Below are positions 63,855 to 64,000 of a stretch of 64,000 nt of DNA, one piece after another. The translations under genes and the position numbers were made by a program. The notes beneath the pieces were generated by a model. The model was not told where the DNA came from and made no database searches. It saw nothing but the letters and a program-made list of their open reading frames with translations. Position 1 is the stretch's first letter. The number at the start of each line of letters is the position of its first letter. Source of the stretch: Pantoea sp. Cy-639 (lineage in GTDB: Bacteria; Pseudomonadota; Gammaproteobacteria; Pseudomonadales; Pseudomonadaceae); NCBI RefSeq assembly GCF_011752525.1, contig NZ_VWXI01000020.1, forward strand, positions 25,119 to 89,118, in the 5' to 3' direction.

Positions 63855-63882
63855 TTGACAGTAAGTGAGGTTAGCGTAGAAT
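63855..63882 (+). promoter_or_regulatory. rrn promoter P2
   Basis: TTGACA at 63855-63860 and TAGAAT at 63877-63882 are spaced by 16 bases and followed by the GC-rich discriminator GCGCGCCTC, the hallmark of stringently controlled rRNA promoters. An A-rich tract (63822-63850) lies upstream. Confidence 0.88.
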
Positions 63883-63919
63883 GCGCGCCTCGGTTGAGAC
63901 GAAAAGCTCTTAGCCAAAC

Positions 63920-63934
63920 GCTCTTTAACAAATT
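63920..63934 (+). promoter_or_regulatory. boxA antitermination site of the rRNA leader
   Basis: GCTCTTTAACAAATT is the gammaproteobacterial rrn boxA that loads NusB/NusE for antitermination. It lies about 30 bases after the predicted P2 start. Confidence 0.85.
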
Positions 63935-64000
63935 GAATCAAGCAATTCGTGTGGGTGCTTGTGAGTACGGACTGATAGTCGCCAAGATTATCAGCATCAC

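Larger units (their letters stand above)
63630..64000 (+). other. rrn: rRNA operon promoter and leader region, right window edge
   Basis: No protein gene is visible. The region contains two tandem strong promoters with A/T-rich upstream tracts, a boxA antitermination signal, and an rRNA leader that runs off the window. The 16S rRNA gene should begin a short distance beyond position 64000. Confidence 0.85.

Noticed and set aside
63653..63931. 92-residue leftward frame at the right edge
   Set aside because: It covers the tandem rrn promoters and the boxA leader, and has no ribosome site or homologue-like features.

Overview
The window is a stretch of core chromosome from a fluorescent Pseudomonas, most likely of the P. 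putida group. Evidence for this is the high GC content, the complete wspABCDEF-wspR operon, the prfB-lysS pair, Pseudomonas-type REP palindromes (core GTGGGAGCGGGCTTGCCCCGCG), a livK-livHMGF (bra) cluster and typical Pseudomonas small families (DUF2288, DUF2025, CcoM). No insertion sequence, prophage, CRISPR array or tRNA is visible. Coding density is high. A ribosomal RNA operon leader begins at the right edge.

Layout, left to right. 49-2366: an aminobutyraldehyde dehydrogenase and a TerB-like inner membrane protein. 2494-10882: the Wsp surface-sensing operon (receptor, two CheW-like adaptors, methyltransferase, hybrid kinase, methylesterase), ending in the diguanylate cyclase WspR. 11098-13789: prfB, with its programmed +1 frameshift, and lysS. 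13924-17751: a TetR regulator, a lipoprotein, a QEGLA/MATCAP-type metallopeptidase, an alpha/beta hydrolase lipoprotein and a small membrane protein. 17933-19775 (minus strand): an OmpA-like and a DUF4398 lipoprotein, then a pilin-assembly-annotated protein. 19921-26372: ppc, adk, tsaB, a DUF72 protein and a PEP mutase/isocitrate lyase homologue. 26385-30654: an internally duplicated unknown protein, rsmJ, a CopD-like membrane protein and dinG. 30737-38556: an agarase-like glycoside hydrolase, a family VIII esterase, an unusual OmpA-like lipoprotein, pdxH, a SlyB-like lipoprotein and an FAD oxidoreductase. 38661-44523: a lipoprotein and the branched-chain amino acid ABC transporter. 44883-50907: DUF2288, a 727-residue tubulin/FtsZ-like GTPase, a beta-hydroxyacid dehydrogenase and an MHYT-GGDEF-EAL protein. 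51162-55737: rapA, small proteins, and ccoM behind two Anr boxes. 55970-62408: a FUSC/DUF1656/HlyD efflux operon, an SDR/LysR divergent pair, DUF2025 and a MASE2-GGDEF cyclase. 62535-64000: an MBL-fold hydrolase, then tandem rRNA promoters and an antitermination leader.

The most striking gene is the lone tubulin/FtsZ-like GTPase at 45479-47662. It keeps the T1, T3, T4 and T7 nucleotide-binding and hydrolysis signatures, but has long N- and C-terminal extensions and no obvious operon partner. It ends in a C-terminal tyrosine, and the same window encodes a bacterial relative of the MATCAP tubulin tyrosine carboxypeptidase (15256-16533). Linking the two is speculation, but it can be tested. A second notable point is the 38-residue CcoM subunit of cbb3 oxidase, behind two Anr sites, one of them at the class II activator position. 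Three c-di-GMP enzymes (WspR, MHYT-GGDEF-EAL, MASE2-GGDEF) suggest that part of the window serves the switch between surface attachment and motility.
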